Part shown: positions 12,361 through 24,529 of the stretch, piece by piece
Numbering within the stretch: the first letter of the stretch is position 1
Layout: each line of letters opens with the position of its first letter
NCBI GenBank assembly: GCA_019426215.1
Contig: CM033403.1
Span: 34,358,754-34,422,753, forward strand
DNA: 64,000 bases
DNA from: Buddleja alternifolia
Taxonomy: Eukaryota; Streptophyta; Magnoliopsida; Lamiales; Scrophulariaceae
Direction of reading: 5' to 3'
Notes under the pieces: generated by a model
Databases searched by the model: none
What the model saw: only the letters and a program-made list of their open reading frames with translations
Told to the model about the DNA's origin: nothing
Position numbers and translations under genes: made by a program

Positions 12361-14230
12361 TGTTAGGGATCGTAGCATCAGAGCACGAAAAATAATCAAG
12401 AAACACAATAAATCTAAGCCTAAACATGAAGATAACGACACGAGGATTTTAATGTGGTTCGGCATAACTTGCCTACATCCACGATCCAACCTAGACTACA
12501 CTTTTATTTCTTTTAAAATGAAAATCAGCCAATTACAAGGAAAATTCCCATATTTATGCTAGTGGAGAAAACCTAAACCCTAACAAATTAGAAATAAGAC
12601 AAAGGAAACAATAGGAAACAAGTTCAATCAAAAAGAGAGTAAAAAACATGCCAAATTCGCCCAAAAACTCGCCAAAATACTCCTACAGCTCTTGGGCCCA
12701 ACGCTGAAGCCCCATTCTTCCTAGCTGGAGAGCGAGTCCCTCCCCCTTTGTACACTTGAGTCTGGAGCGCCATTTTCCTGCGCTAGAACGTGATTGAGCC
12801 TCGCTAGAGCGCCATTTTATGGTGTTAGAGCGCGGCCCATGCATGCTCTGCACAACCTCTGCTCCTATTTTTGACTCCTTCGCGACCACCGGTCTATCCG
12901 ACTCTATTTCGCAACCTCGGGTCTTTCCCTACCCATTTCGACTCCATCTTGGCTCTGTTTTGGCTCATTTTTCCTGGCTCTCGAATCTTTTTTTGATCCG
13001 ACTCCACAACATCCCAACAATCTACCACTTGGAGACTGATCAAAAAATTCTTGAACTCAACTTGAACCACCTTTCATTTTTTCTAAGTTAATCTTAATGT
13101 AGTTGGCACATCCCCATACCCAATGGAGATCAAATCCCGAGACCCCTCCATCTCTTGTCAGTTCATCCGCCCTCTAGTGCCACCCACTTGATGGATTCCC
13201 TCCATGAGCATCGTTCCTCTTTTTGAACCCCCTAGTCTAGCAACTCGTTCGCTCCCTCTCGGCAACACGAATTTTCTCTCTGACCTCTGGCTCTACGGAT
13301 TTGCTTCCGGCACCACAATTGCTCCCATTGGCTTCAAGTCTACCCACCTAGCATCACAAACCTGCCTCTGCTGCTGCAAATCTGCCTATCTGCTGGCACC
13401 ACCATTTTTCAATATTTTCTCGTTAACGTTCAATTATGGGATTACTCTTCTTTGGTTGGCAATCGACCCAATCCCATCCTCCTCTGTTATATTCTCCAGC
13501 TTCACCACGACCTCAATTCGTGCTCTGTGCAATGAAATTGTCGAGCTTGATCTTTCTTTCATCTCCTATCATCGTTCTCACGATGAAATCTGCGTTTAAC
13601 CAAAAATAGATCTAGATTCATGAGCTCTTTTAAATCTTCAACCTATGGTTCTGATACTAGTTGTTAGGGATGGTAGCATCAGAGCACGAAAAATAATCAA
13701 GAAGCACAATAAATTTAAGCCTAAACATGAAGATAACAACACGAAGATTTTAACGTGGTTCAGTATAATTTGCCTATATCCACGAGCCAACCTAGACTAC
13801 ATTTTTATTTCTTTCAAAGTGAAAATCAGTCAATTACAAGGAGAGTTCTCATATTTATACTAGTGGAGAAAACCTAAACCCTAACAAATTAGGGATAACA
13901 ATCCAAAATTCGCCCCAAAAATGGCCAAAATACGCCTACAACTCTTGGGACCCGTGCTGGAGCCCCACTTTTCCTGGTTGGAATGCAAGTCCCTACCCCT
14001 TCGCACACTAGGGGTTGGAGCGCCATTTTCCAGCTTTGGAGCGCGGCCAATGCATGCTCTGCACAGCCCCGACTCCATTTTTTGACTCCTTCCAGAGCCC
14101 CAGTCTATCCGACTCTATTTCGCGAGCATCGGTCTTTCCCGACCCATCTCGGCCTCATCTTAGCTCTATTTTGACTCCTTCTTCTAGGTTCTTAAATCTC
14201 TTTTTCATTCGACTCCACAACATCCCAAAA
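12361..14230 (-). mobile_element. coding-free copia-like LTR element (TRIM/LARD type), minus strand
   Basis: Two direct repeats, 12361-13019 (659 bp) and 13662-14230 (569 bp), both beginning TGTTAGGGAT and ending ACAACATCCCAA-[C/A]-A, flank a 642-bp interior. Reading the minus strand gives orientation: next to the 13662 repeat is TAGTATCAGAACC, very close to the copia primer-binding consensus TGGTATCAGAGC, and next to the 13019 end is AAGTGGTAGAT, close to the copia polypurine tract AAGTGGGAGAT. So 13662-14230 is the 5' LTR and 12361-13019 the 3' LTR. The interior shows no gag, protease, integrase or reverse transcriptase. Flanks ACCGT and ATTGT may be a decayed 5-bp target duplication. Confidence 0.75.
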
Positions 14231-14997
14231 ATTGTATGCATATATTTACATGAAGATAATTAATAGAATAATTTCCACGTAAGAATAAACATTGAAAAAT
14301 ATTAATAGAGAATTGAAGGAGAAGAAGCTCAATTCATTACTTTAAACCAAAAAGTAATGTTATATACCATATTTTATATACTACTGATTTTTCACCTCTT
14401 TTAGTTTTGGCACGAAATCATTTGTAATGAATTAATTTTAATGAATTTAATACATACATACTTTCTAAATCAAGGGGAGATGAAAAATCAGTGATATGAA
14501 AACGGTGGTATATAGCAATTTTGAATTCGGATATATATGATGCGGGTTGTTATCAAATTAATGTTTATATACCTATCATGCGGGTTGTTATCAAATTAAA
14601 GTTTATATACCTTTCTAGCTCCACATATAACTAATTGGACTTTAAGTTTATAACAATAAATTAAGCCATATTTGAACATCTTATCATAATTACTTATATT
14701 GTAAAATAATCTACAAATTAAACCTCAACTGGTACTTAATTACTGGTGCTTATGTCGTATTTTTTTAGTGAGTATAAATGATTTTATTAATTATGCTTTT
14801 GCTCTTCAAAAACATCTACAAATCAAGAATAGGGTAACTGGAGATCCATTGTCCAAGAACTCTCTTGTAAACCGTCCATGATCAAATGACTTACAAAAAT
14901 CCGACAGAAGCCAAATTCCAACATATTGAAAAGAACAATATTATAAATTGCAGAGTTCCATGCATTAAAGGAACGAAGCACCATGTTTTTGCTTTTT

Positions 14998-15067
<70 letters not shown>

Positions 15068-15356
15068 GGACATGTAGTCAATTTTGTCAGCAAAACATCC
15101 AATGTATTGAGATATCACACAAATGATGTGGGAAAACAGACAGAGATTGACAATTTAATCAAGGTATCTCAAGAATTGTAAAGTCTCATATTTTTTGTTG
15201 ATCGACCGAAGAATATTGATGTAGGCATATGGACAATAAGAAATAATATTATATATAAATATAGTCATTGCTATTTAATTTTCGCAATCTTAGTGTCGTT
15301 GTACATGTGTGACTAATTAAATTATTGACAATTTATATGATATAATTTTTATATGG
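14231..15356. other. intergenic with short repeats
   Basis: No gene seen. A 38-bp near-perfect tandem duplication starts at 14541 and 14579 (unit beginning TGCGGGTTGTTATCAAATTA). A compound TA then TG microsatellite lies at 15003-15065. Confidence 0.6.
15003..15065. repeat. (TA)n(TG)n compound microsatellite
   Basis: About 28 bases of TA dinucleotides run directly into about 35 bases of TG dinucleotides. Confidence 0.95.
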
Positions 15357-15904
15357 TGATATGCCCAAATTTGGCCATGTTATTTAATACATTAATGATG
15401 AAAGCCCAAAGCCCAATACAAAGGTCCAAATCCAAAATAACAGTAAAAGCCCATAATGAAGGTGAGATCCGCTTTATTATACCTGGGTCAAGTTCGACCC
15501 GGTCTACAACCCGGATCACGAGAGACATCAGATCGTTACACGTGGCGAGATCCAAGTGATACACGTGTAGAACTCATGTCCGTACACGGTGTCATCTATA
15601 AATACCTCCATGAACAATCAGTGGGGGGACGCAATCACTATTCATTAAATCAACTATAGATTTACTGTAGCTCCGAGGTTCGAGCTTCGATCCAGATACT
15701 GAGTAGACCCACGTATAAATCACGAAGTTTATGTTAGGACTCACTAGTCGAATTGAACTACGTTAGATTTGATCCCATTTGAGGTACGTATGCAGCTCTA
15801 ATATTGAGTGCAGTCTATAATCTATCTTACTCTGGGTCGGGTCCTACCCGAACCTCGACTGTTTTAAGTTGTAATGTAGGTCCGCCGAAATACGACCCAG
15901 ATCA
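15357..15904. mobile_element. solo LTR (548 bp) with perfect 5-bp target duplication
   Basis: Begins TGATATGCCC, ends ACGACCCAGATCA (TG...CA), and is flanked by TATGG at 15352-15356 and again at 15905-15909. Inside is a TATAAATACC promoter-like motif near 15596. No internal retrotransposon domain or second LTR is adjacent. The structure fits a solo LTR left by LTR-LTR recombination; the superfamily cannot be decided without coding sequence. Confidence 0.8.
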
Positions 15905-15953
15905 TATGGGTAGTTGGTAAAGTACATTCGGTATATATATGTAAAATAAATAA

Positions 15954-17098
15954 GGGAAAATTGCATTGGCCTTCCCCGAATTATGGGTATTTGGCATCCA
16001 CACCCTTCACATTTGATATATTGGCTAAGACCTCCCCCTCCAACTTTTTCCTAATTTTTACAATTTAAAGGGTATAATATCCTTCACATTAATTAGCTAT
16101 AAAGGTTAATTGAATGAAATATTATTAAATTAATTACTTTGTTATAAAACCAAATAATAAAACATTCAAATGATTTTTTTTATTTTTTTTTAGAAATATC
16201 TCTAAAATCTTCAAACCTTAAATTGTATATTTAAAAGAAATCTTTCTTAATTTCAAGAGTAGTTTATCATGGACAAATATGTTTTATTTTAATTGTAATA
16301 TTTTTATTTGTTACATTAATTTTTTATTTCTATAGCAATACTGAATCAACTTGTTAAATACTTTTTATATTGTATTTAATGTAATTTCATATTGTATTTA
16401 TGGTGATACTTTACATATTATTTTTCATTTAATTAAGTGAAATTCATTAATATATATATATATATATATTTTGCTTTGCTATTTTTTGACTTATAAGTTT
16501 TCCTTTACATATTCCTTAATTTGTACTTTATTTATACAATACTCATTAATTAATTTTTCATTGTACATTTTTTAAAATTTCAACTAAAGAACAAAAGTAT
16601 CCGAGGTTTTTTTATTTATTAATTCATGGTTTTAGAGTTTTAGAGATATATTTCTAGAATTTCTTTATTTTGGATGATTTATTTTTTGTTTATTATTATA
16701 ATGTCATTTAATGGTACTTTGAAAACAAAACCAAATACCCAAAACTTGTTGGTCTAGTGGTATCCACCTCTCAGGGTTCGAATTCGAGTTGCCACAAGTT
16801 GTGGCTCTCCCTCCTTTATGAGGCTAGATAGAGTTTGTATGGCTCAAGATTATGACTATCAACACGAATTTATCGGGCTAGATATTTAGGGTATCCCCTG
16901 GTCTTGAATTAAAAAAAAAACCAACAAATTATTAAGTATAATTCAACATTTTTAGCTCAATAATAAAGGACCTTGTAGTCTTTATTTAGTAAATTTAATT
17001 GAAAAGTTGAAGGAGAGAAAGTCCATGTAAATATTCCAAAAGTGAGGGGTGCAAATGCCAATTGTCTGTAATTTAGAGGGGTTGATGCGATTATCCCC
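15954..17098. mobile_element. Mutator-like nonautonomous element, 1145 bp, perfect 9-bp TSD
   Basis: The left end GGGAAAATTGCATTGG and the reversed right end GGGGATAATCGCATC open imperfect terminal inverted repeats about 60 bp long; both arms share TTGGCAT followed by CACCC. AATAAATAA flanks it exactly at 15945-15953 and 17099-17107, the 9-bp duplication typical of Mutator-like elements. A SINE (16744-16920) is nested inside. No transposase frame is visible. Confidence 0.82.
16744..16920 (+). mobile_element. tRNA-derived SINE, family B copy 1
   Basis: A-box-like TTGGTCTAGTGG, B-box-like GGGTTCGAATTC, a body containing GCCACAAGTTGTGGCTC and GGCTAGATAGAGTTTGTATGG, and an A10 tail at 16911-16920. 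A closely similar body lies at 36092-36286 on the other strand, which supports a dispersed family. A target duplication is not clear. Confidence 0.72.
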
Positions 17099-17214
17099 AA
17101 TAAATAATACTGTAGATATTTTTTTCCATTAAAGTCCACTAATAAAAATGAAAAGATCTGTTGAGAAAAGAGTATAATGAAAGAAAGATGAAATGAAAGG
17201 TAAGAGATATACGT

Positions 17215-17300
17215 AGGGGTGTAAGCTGAGTCGAGTCAATTCGTAAGTTTGATGATCTGACTCAATTAGAATTCAGCTCGAGCTCGAACTTTATAAGTAT
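17215..17300. mobile_element. fragment of hAT-like GAGCTCG element
   Basis: Begins GTAGGGGTGTAAGCTGAGTCGAG and contains CAGCTCGAGCTCGAAC, like the termini of the 350-bp hAT-like family, but breaks off after about 85 bp. Confidence 0.45.
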
Positions 17301-17644
17301 AAAATTGTTCTCTATGTCCTTCTTCAATTCTAGCTAAGTTACACATAATCATTCACAATTCTCTTTATGAAATATAATTATTGCGGCAAAAAAACTTCAT
17401 GTCGCGCAAAGGGGGAAAAAGAAGATTCAGTTAAAAATAGAAAGAATAACACTCTTATACCAAAAAAGAAAGAAAGAATAACAGGAGAGGGCATGAACAA
17501 CATTCATAGTTCATGGGCTTGAATTGGCCCTTTTCGAGGAAAAATGTAGCCCACTAATTGTTTTGAATTGATTAGGCCTAACCTTACTAGGATAATATAC
17601 AATCTACAATCACGTATGATTATTATACTTTGGGTCAATGTATA

Positions 17645-18144
17645 GGGAAAATTACTAAAATCTCCTAAAATAAAATTTTATATCCAAAAAATTTATGAAA
17701 ATATTACTCAATCTCACAAATTCATTCTACACACTTTTCATTCAAAAAACACAAATGTTAAGATTAAATTTTTTTTTGATTAAATTACCATTAATGCCTT
17801 AAGTTGAGAATTGATCAATTAATTTTTTTTCAAAACCCTTTCATTTTGGAATCTTCAGATTGATAGATTGTATCAACCTAATTTTATTATTAATATTAAA
17901 TATTTTATTTAATTAATATCAATTATCAATACAAAAGTTCTAAATAAATAAATTTCTCTACAGATATACAATTGATTAGTTCTTCGTTAGAAGGCTAAGG
18001 GCAATTAATTATATAATTTTATTAACCCTAAATGTTGGATTTTTTTTAATGAAAAAGTTGGTGGAATAGGTTTTTAGATTGAAAAACATTATCATGAATT
18101 ATTTAATATAAAAGTTTATTTTAAGGGTTTTTAATAATTTTTCC
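17645..18144. mobile_element. Mutator-like MITE (500 bp), 8/9 TSD
   Basis: The left end GGGAAAATTACTAAAATC mirrors the reversed right end GGAAAAATTATTAAAAAC. Flanks are CAATGTATA (17636-17644) and TAATGTATA (18145-18153), matching 8 of 9. The interior is AT-rich and non-coding. Confidence 0.72.
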
Positions 18145-18153
18145 TAATGTATA

Positions 18154-18711
18154 ATGCTATCATAATACATCAATTACCATCACCATTTAGGCCAAGCTTA
18201 GGCAATGGGATCATTCTCGAGATCTCCCGGTACTACGAATATTGAGGCAATCATAATCTAATTATGTGGTGAGAATCATATGCATCTACATATTTGTAAT
18301 TACATCGGAATTTATAGTTTTGGGAGCTTTTAAATTTCACTTAGCTTTGTCTCAATGCAATATAAATTGGTGAAACATGAAAGAGAAAGCCAACATAAAA
18401 GAAATATATTCAAGATGGCGTATTTGATGATCGATCGTATCAACTAGTCTCGTTGAAACGATTAATGCTCTCCAAACTAAAATCATCTTCATCACAACTT
18501 TTAACGTGATTAGTCATTGTGGATTTGAAGACTATAACAAAACATTTTTGATCCGGTATTAGTTGTTAGTGACGCATATTTGCATATCTGATCCATGTTT
18601 GTAAAAGGGACCGCTAATTGATACCGGAATATGTTGTTATTAGAGTGGGAAGAGAGAAAGTGTTTGTTTGTATGTTGTATGAACAAATGCAATACAAGAA
18701 TACAATGTATA
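18154..18711. other. intergenic, no gene seen
   Basis: No supported gene or repeat structure in about 560 bp between a MITE and an LTR-like segment. Confidence 0.5.
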
Positions 18712-20940
18712 TGTAACGCCCCGATTCAGCTGCCTGCTATGACAATAAAATTTCAACCCATATAAGTTATTTTAAACAAAGTCCTATACTTAAAATAATT
18801 GGTTTAGAGCATTACAATTGAAAGTACAAGACCACTAGTGAAACAAGACATGACATTTCATTTCATCTATCTGGTTCTATCTAATTTTTGACTTAGCGGA
18901 TACTCCATGCTGACTTCTTTGGGTCCCTTTAAGGTCGGTAGCTCAAGACCTCTTTACTAAGATGAGTTTGCACTCTAATTGTCCTGGAACATCACTCTCG
19001 AAGATTAGCCACTGCTCCACCTACTCCATCTTATCCTAGGAAAGGGGAAACACGAGTGATGAGCTACTAAGCCCAGTGAGCACTGGTGTGTGCATGTGCG
19101 GGGTTATGTATGTACGTAATACTATTCTCGTGATGCATGATTCACACAAGTATGACATCAATAACTGTTAAATAATTCAATCAAACAATTGTGTTCACAT
19201 ACGAACGAGAAGCTTTTAAAGATCAATTCAAGCGATACGAGTTTGAAAACCATATTATGAATAACCAAATGAAGCCTGCAAGGACTGGAACAAGCGAGGG
19301 CAGTATCATATAGAATAGGAAGCCTGTGAAGACCAGATCAAGAGAGAGCCGTAACATATTGAACATACGAAGCCTGTGAATCAGATGTACCGGAGTAAAT
19401 CAGAATCAGATAAGATAAATTGTGACTCCCAATTGAACATTTACTACCTTATCCTCCATTTGCAGGGAGCGACCCCGCGAACCGCATTGAATCGTCCATG
19501 CCTAGGTACATGGCTGCGCCGATCACAGCCGTAGAAACCTCCATCTTAGCCGTGAAAGGACACCTAAGTGGGCACTGAACTTCGAAGCCTCTACTGGCAT
19601 CCCAATGCTACCCCAACGTGCCCCGCGAACCGTTCAGACCAGGGCCCAGACCGAATCAAAACCGCTTTGAAAGAGCATATTTAGGACCGCTTTGAAAGAA
19701 CATATTTAGGACTGCTTCGTAGATTATATCGACGACCTTTTTGTAGAACATATCCATAACCGCCTAACAAGAACATATTTAAGACCGCTTCGTAGATCAT
19801 ATCGCAGAACCATTTCGTAGAACATATTCAAGACTGCTTCGTCCAAACCAATCATGAACAGTTGGTGCCCATGATAGAATAATTAACATGACAAAATAAC
19901 TTTTTCCATGATTATTTCAATTGCAAGCAATATGTATCTATTCCTCGAGTTTTGCAAATAAACTACTTATGTAAGTTTAAGTGGTACTCACAATTACATA
20001 CAGAGATAGCATAGACTTTAATTATCACATCACATAAGCATGTTCAACAATTTACTTGAATTACATTTATGATATGATCATGTCCATATGAATGACGATG
20101 ATACTAAATATTGCAAAATACAATAAACTAATAATAAAGCACTCACGTATGTGTAGTGTAGAAGTTGTGGTTTGTTTAAATGGAATTTATCTCAAGCTCG
20201 ACTCTAGGAGTGTAAGGCTCATCACATGTGTAAACATCCAAATGAAGGTAGATGTCTTTGTTCAATCATATGTAAATCTCTTTTATAACTGATTGCATTC
20301 CCGGAATTATATCACATACTTTTATTTAGATACACATCAGTTAGTCTACTCCACTAATGAACTAAGTAATCGATCTCTGTTTCCATGATATGATCCAATA
20401 TTCAGTCAACGAAATAGGATGCAATTTGATGATAGATTCTCATCAACTAATGATTAAATGGGACTAACTCACTAGCAGCTAGTCTACAATTAATAATAGT
20501 AATATTGGGTATGAATACATCAAAAGGTTATATAATTTATTTCTTATTTCTTGCTATGGTAATAACTGAATAGGTGAATATAATTAGTGAGTATATTCTC
20601 TAAAATTATTGTAATGAAATAATTATTCAGTAATTGTTTGAATTAAATACATCAGCATCACACAAATTAGTTCATCAAACAATTCAACTGAATTATTAAT
20701 CAAATTATTCACTAATAAGCAATTAAATTAAACTACTGACTAGTTTGTGTATTTTAAGGTTCACAAATGAACTAAATCGGTTAATTAATTGATTATAACA
20801 TGTAAGCATAAGTGAAGAAGTAATTGACAAGTAGTTATTCAAGCCAGGAAGTAATAGAACTTGAACAGTAAATCAATGAAAGATGAAGTAGAAGAAACGT
20901 ACCTGCTGGTTGATGGGAAAAGAACAAATTGAGCTATATT
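18712..20940. mobile_element. probable LTR-derived segment with degenerate tandem repeats
   Basis: Begins TGTAACGCCCCGATT, a start often seen in plant Ty3-type LTRs (recalled, not checked). The first 1.2 kb is much more GC-rich than its surroundings and carries degenerate tandem units: GAAGCCTGTGAAGACC-like at about 19262-19385, and CCGCTTTGAAAGAACATATT-like, roughly 28-30 bp long, at about 19655-19850. No coding domain, partner LTR or target duplication was found, so the right boundary is arbitrary, ending before the TA tract that hosts the copia element. It could be a truncated solo LTR or a LARD remnant. Confidence 0.4.

Positions 20941-20943
<3 letters not shown>

Positions 20944-20973
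<30 letters not shown>
20944..20973. repeat. (TA)n tract hosting the copia insertion
   Basis: A TA microsatellite directly precedes the 5' LTR; its continuation at 26507-26535 follows the 3' LTR. The element therefore landed inside a TA repeat. Confidence 0.9.
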
Positions 20974-20977
<4 letters not shown>

Positions 20978-21252
20978 ATGAATAATTCATGAAGTGGATG
21001 TCCATATAACTCCAATATATAATTTAGTGGATTCATCTACAACTCCAATATCTCATTTAGTGGATTCACCTACAATTCCATTACCTCATTTTGTAATCAA
21101 TATTTGATCTTGTTTTGTGCCTATAAATAGGCTTTGCCATTGTATTGAGAAATACACCAAAATCAAAAAAAGAATTTTCTTCTTAATTCTCTAGTCTCTC
21201 TACTTTAGAATATTTGTATATATTTCATAATATTTGGGGTTATTTCATAACA
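20974..21252 (+). repeat. copia 5' LTR
   Basis: Begins TGTTATGAATAATTCA and ends TTTCATAACA. Contains CTATAAATAGGC, a good TATA box, near 21121. Direct repeat of 26230-26508. Confidence 0.93.
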
Positions 21253-21270
21253 CGTTATCAGCACGATCCG
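21253..21270 (+). promoter_or_regulatory. candidate primer-binding site of the copia element
   Basis: CGTTATCAGCACGATC follows the LTR directly. It is not the usual initiator-Met site (TGGTATCAGAGC). Its complement resembles the anticodon arm of tRNA-Ile as I recall that tRNA, which would mean priming by a cut tRNA. Confidence 0.4.
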
Positions 21271-21654
21271 TCTCAAGGTGTTAATCATTTTGAAATTTGG
21301 CAAAAGATATACATGGGGTACTCAACATATGATGTAAATGTAGTGAGAAATTTTTATGAGTTATTATGAGTTTGTAAAGAGAATTGATGGACAAGATTTT
21401 CAAAACAATGCAAGAAGAAAAGGTAAAGAAAAGGTATGTATATTTCAATATTTAACAAAAATAGAAATATGCAATAATTCTCTTGATGTTTAGAAAGAAG
21501 ACATATGTATATATATGTGCATATATTTGATTAGTATTATTCTTTTGAATAATCCTATCATGTTGAAAATATTTTAAGAAGTTGAATGATTGTTATGTTA
21601 TTCATCTTATACTTTGATAATAGTATTATATGATGAATCTTGAAAAAAACTTGA

Positions 21655-22310
21655 CTTTGTGACTCTTGATATTACAAGGAAAAATTATTTTTCTTGGGCG
21701 TTAGATATTGAAATTCATCTTGATGCAAATAACTATACTCCATTCCCTGAAGTGAATGTGTTGAGCAATATATAAATTCATATAGGCAAATAACTATACT
21801 CCATTCCCTGAAGTGAATGTGTTGAACAATATATAATTATTTTAATCATGAGTTCCGTCCAACTAGTTCTGCTACATTCCCTGAAGTGAAAGTAGCAGCA
21901 CATAACTATTTTAATCATTAAAGAAATCATGGACGTGGACGTGGTCGTGGATATGGTTATGGAAATCGTGGTGATTATTCAAATAATACATCTCTCCACC
22001 AGAAGTGGAAAAATAATGAAGAGAAACATGAAAGTGGCCAAAATAGCAAATTTGTGAAAAATTTATGCTATCGTTGTGGTAGTAAAGGTCATTGGTCATG
22101 TACCTGTCGTACACCAAAACATCTTGTTGACCTTTACCAAGAATCGCTAAAAAGTAAAAGAAAGAAAATAGAAACAAAATTTTGCTTTTAAAGAAGGCGA
22201 TTCTGATCATGGCCGATTTTGATGACACTCATTTAGATGTTCTTGATTTCTTTGATGATCCTAATGAAAAAATTGATCACTTGATTGGAGATGGAAGTGT
22301 TCAAAAACAA
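21655..22310 (+). pseudogene. copia gag remnant with zinc knuckle
   Basis: The N-terminal gag stub reads LDITRKNYFSWALDIEIHLD (about 21668-21725), then breaks into a 61-bp tandem duplication (units start 21725 and 21786). Most of the capsid region is missing. A basic GRGRGRGYGN stretch follows and then a CCHC zinc knuckle, CYRCGSKGHWSCTC, at 22066-22107. Stops and frame changes follow. Gag would package the element RNA; this copy cannot make an intact one. Confidence 0.85.
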
Positions 22311-22463
22311 ATTTGTTAAGTTTTAATTCTAGTAATTTATAAATAAATATTTAAGTATGTTGTTTTAAAATTCAATAAATGAATTTATTAATAAGATTAT
22401 CGTTTCTTATATTAAATAATATTGTTTGATATTGATTTATTTCTTTTTATGTTTCAATAAAGA

Positions 22464-23278
22464 ATGAGTATTTACTCAATCAGCAACAACATCAATAATG
22501 AAAATATATGTCTCGCTGATAGTACAACAACTCACACCATCCTCAACAATAAAAAAAAATACTTCTCTTATTTAGTAATGCAAGAAGCCAATGTTAATAC
22601 TATATCGGGTAGTGCAAAATTAATTGAAGGCCCCGACAGAGCTAATATATTGTTACCCGGAGGAACACAATTTTATATTGATGAAGCCTTATATTCTACC
22701 AAGTCTCAAAGAAATTTACTAAGCTTCAAAGATATCCGCCGAAATGGATATCATATTGAGATAACAAGTGATGGCAATATTGAGTATATTTACATCACTA
22801 GTACAATATTTGGTGACAAATGTATATTGGAAAAGTTGCCAGCATTGTCTTCCGGTTTGTACTACACGCCTATATCTACTATTGAAACATATGTTATCAT
22901 AAACCAGAAGTTTACAAATCAAAATAAGTTTGTTGTTTGGCATGACCGGTTGGGCCATCCCGGATCAATTATGATGCGAAAGATAATTGAGAATTCATGT
23001 GGTCATCCATTGAAGAGCCAGCAGATTCTTCAATCGAATGATTTCTCATGTGCTGCTTGTTCACAAGGAAAGTTGATTATTCGACCATCAACAACAAAGT
23101 AGTAGGAAGTAAATCTCTTACGTTTTTGGAACGTATTCAAGGTGATATTTGTGGACCAATACACCCGTCGTGTGGACCATTTAGATATTTTATGGTTTTA
23201 ATTGATGCATCAACAAGATGGTCACATGTATCTTTGTTATCAACTCGCAACCTGGCGTTTGCGAGATTGCTTGCTTAA
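22464..23278 (+). pseudogene. copia protease and N-terminal integrase, frameshifted
   Basis: Protease region with the active-site-like LADSTTTHTI near the start, followed by the pre-integrase zinc-binding segment WHDRLGHPGSIMM...CAACSQGK, then the start of the integrase core (GDICGPIHP, IDASTRWSH). The frame shifts near 23095, and an in-frame TAA at 23276-23278 interrupts the core where relatives have Gln. The pieces are recognisable but cannot be translated as one protein. Confidence 0.88.
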
Positions 23279-24481
23279 TTGATTAGAATACGAGCACATT
23301 TTCCTGATTATCCAATTAAGAAGATACGCCTTGATAATGCGGGTGAATTTACTTCCAAAACGTTCAATGACTATTGTATGTCTATTGGAATTGATGTTGA
23401 ACATCCTGTAGCACATGTTCATACACAAAACGGTCTAGCAGAATCGTTTATTAAACGTCTGCAGTTAATTGCAAGACCTTTACTTATGAGATCAAAACTT
23501 CCTATTTCTTGTTGGGGACATGCTATTTTGCATGCAGCAGCACTTATTCGCATAAGGCCAATAAGTTATCATAAGTTCTCCCCATTGCACTTGGTTTTTG
23601 GTCAAGAACCAAATATTTCCCATCTAAAATTTTTTGGATGTGCGGTATATGTTCCAATTGCTCCACCACAACGCACTAAGATAGGTCCTCAAAGGAAATT
23701 GGGAATATATGTTGGATTCGATTCTCCATCGATAATAAAGTATCTAGAGCCATTGACTGGAGATTTATTTACGGCTCTATTTGCTGATTGTCATTTTGAT
23801 GAATCAGATTTCCCAACATTAGGGGGAGAAAATAAGCAGCTGGAAAAGAACATTAGTTGGAATGAATTATCTTTATATCATCTTGATCCTCGAACAAAAC
23901 AAAGTGAACTGGAAGTTCAAAAGATAATTCACTTGCAAGGTTTAGCTAACCAACTGCCAGACGCATTTACTGACCTAAAGAAAGTGACTAAGTCACATGT
24001 AGCAGCTGTTAATGCTTCAGTAAGAATTGTTGTCCCTGAAGGTCAAAGTAATGAGTCTACTGCACGCCTGAAGCGTGGTAGACCTATCGGTTACAAAGAT
24101 AGTCATCCTCGAAAAAGAAAAGGAGCTAAGAATCAAGATGGTCTAATCGAGGATAAAATAACTCCAGAAGAGTCCCCATTCATAACTAATATTTCGGTTC
24201 CAGAAGAACCTCAGGTACCTGAAACTTGTGAAAATAATGAGATCTCAATAGATTATGTTATGAACGGGAAACGATGGAATCGAAATGAAGTCAACGTTGA
24301 CGATAAATTTGCATATGATGTAGCGCTAAATATGATGAATGATAATGAGGATCAAGAACCAAGGTCTGTTAATGAATGTCGACAAAGAAATGATTGGCCA
24401 AAATGGAAAGACGCAATGAGGGCAGAGTTAAACTCGCTTGAACAAACGAAAAGTTTTTGGACTTGTAGTCCGTACACCTGA
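23279..24481 (+). pseudogene. copia integrase core and RT N-terminus
   Basis: Continues the integrase core with RLDNAGEF and NGLAESFIKRLQ, carrying the second acidic residue and the catalytic Glu, then the GYVGF-like C-terminal region (here IYVGFDSPS), a basic linker and the beginning of the reverse transcriptase (WPKWKDAMRAELNSL). The frame ends at 24479-24481 in a 38/39-bp tandem duplication (units 24453-24491 and 24492-24529) that disrupts the conserved VRTPEDVKP region. Confidence 0.9.
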
Positions 24482-24529
24482 AGATGTAAAAGTTTTGGAC
24501 CCGTAGTCCGTACACCTGAAGATGTAAAG

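Noticed and set aside
13204..13599. 131-codon plus-strand open frame
   Set aside because: Lies in the interior of the coding-free copia-like element and antisense to its orientation; no known domain. Mentioned only as possible captured sequence.
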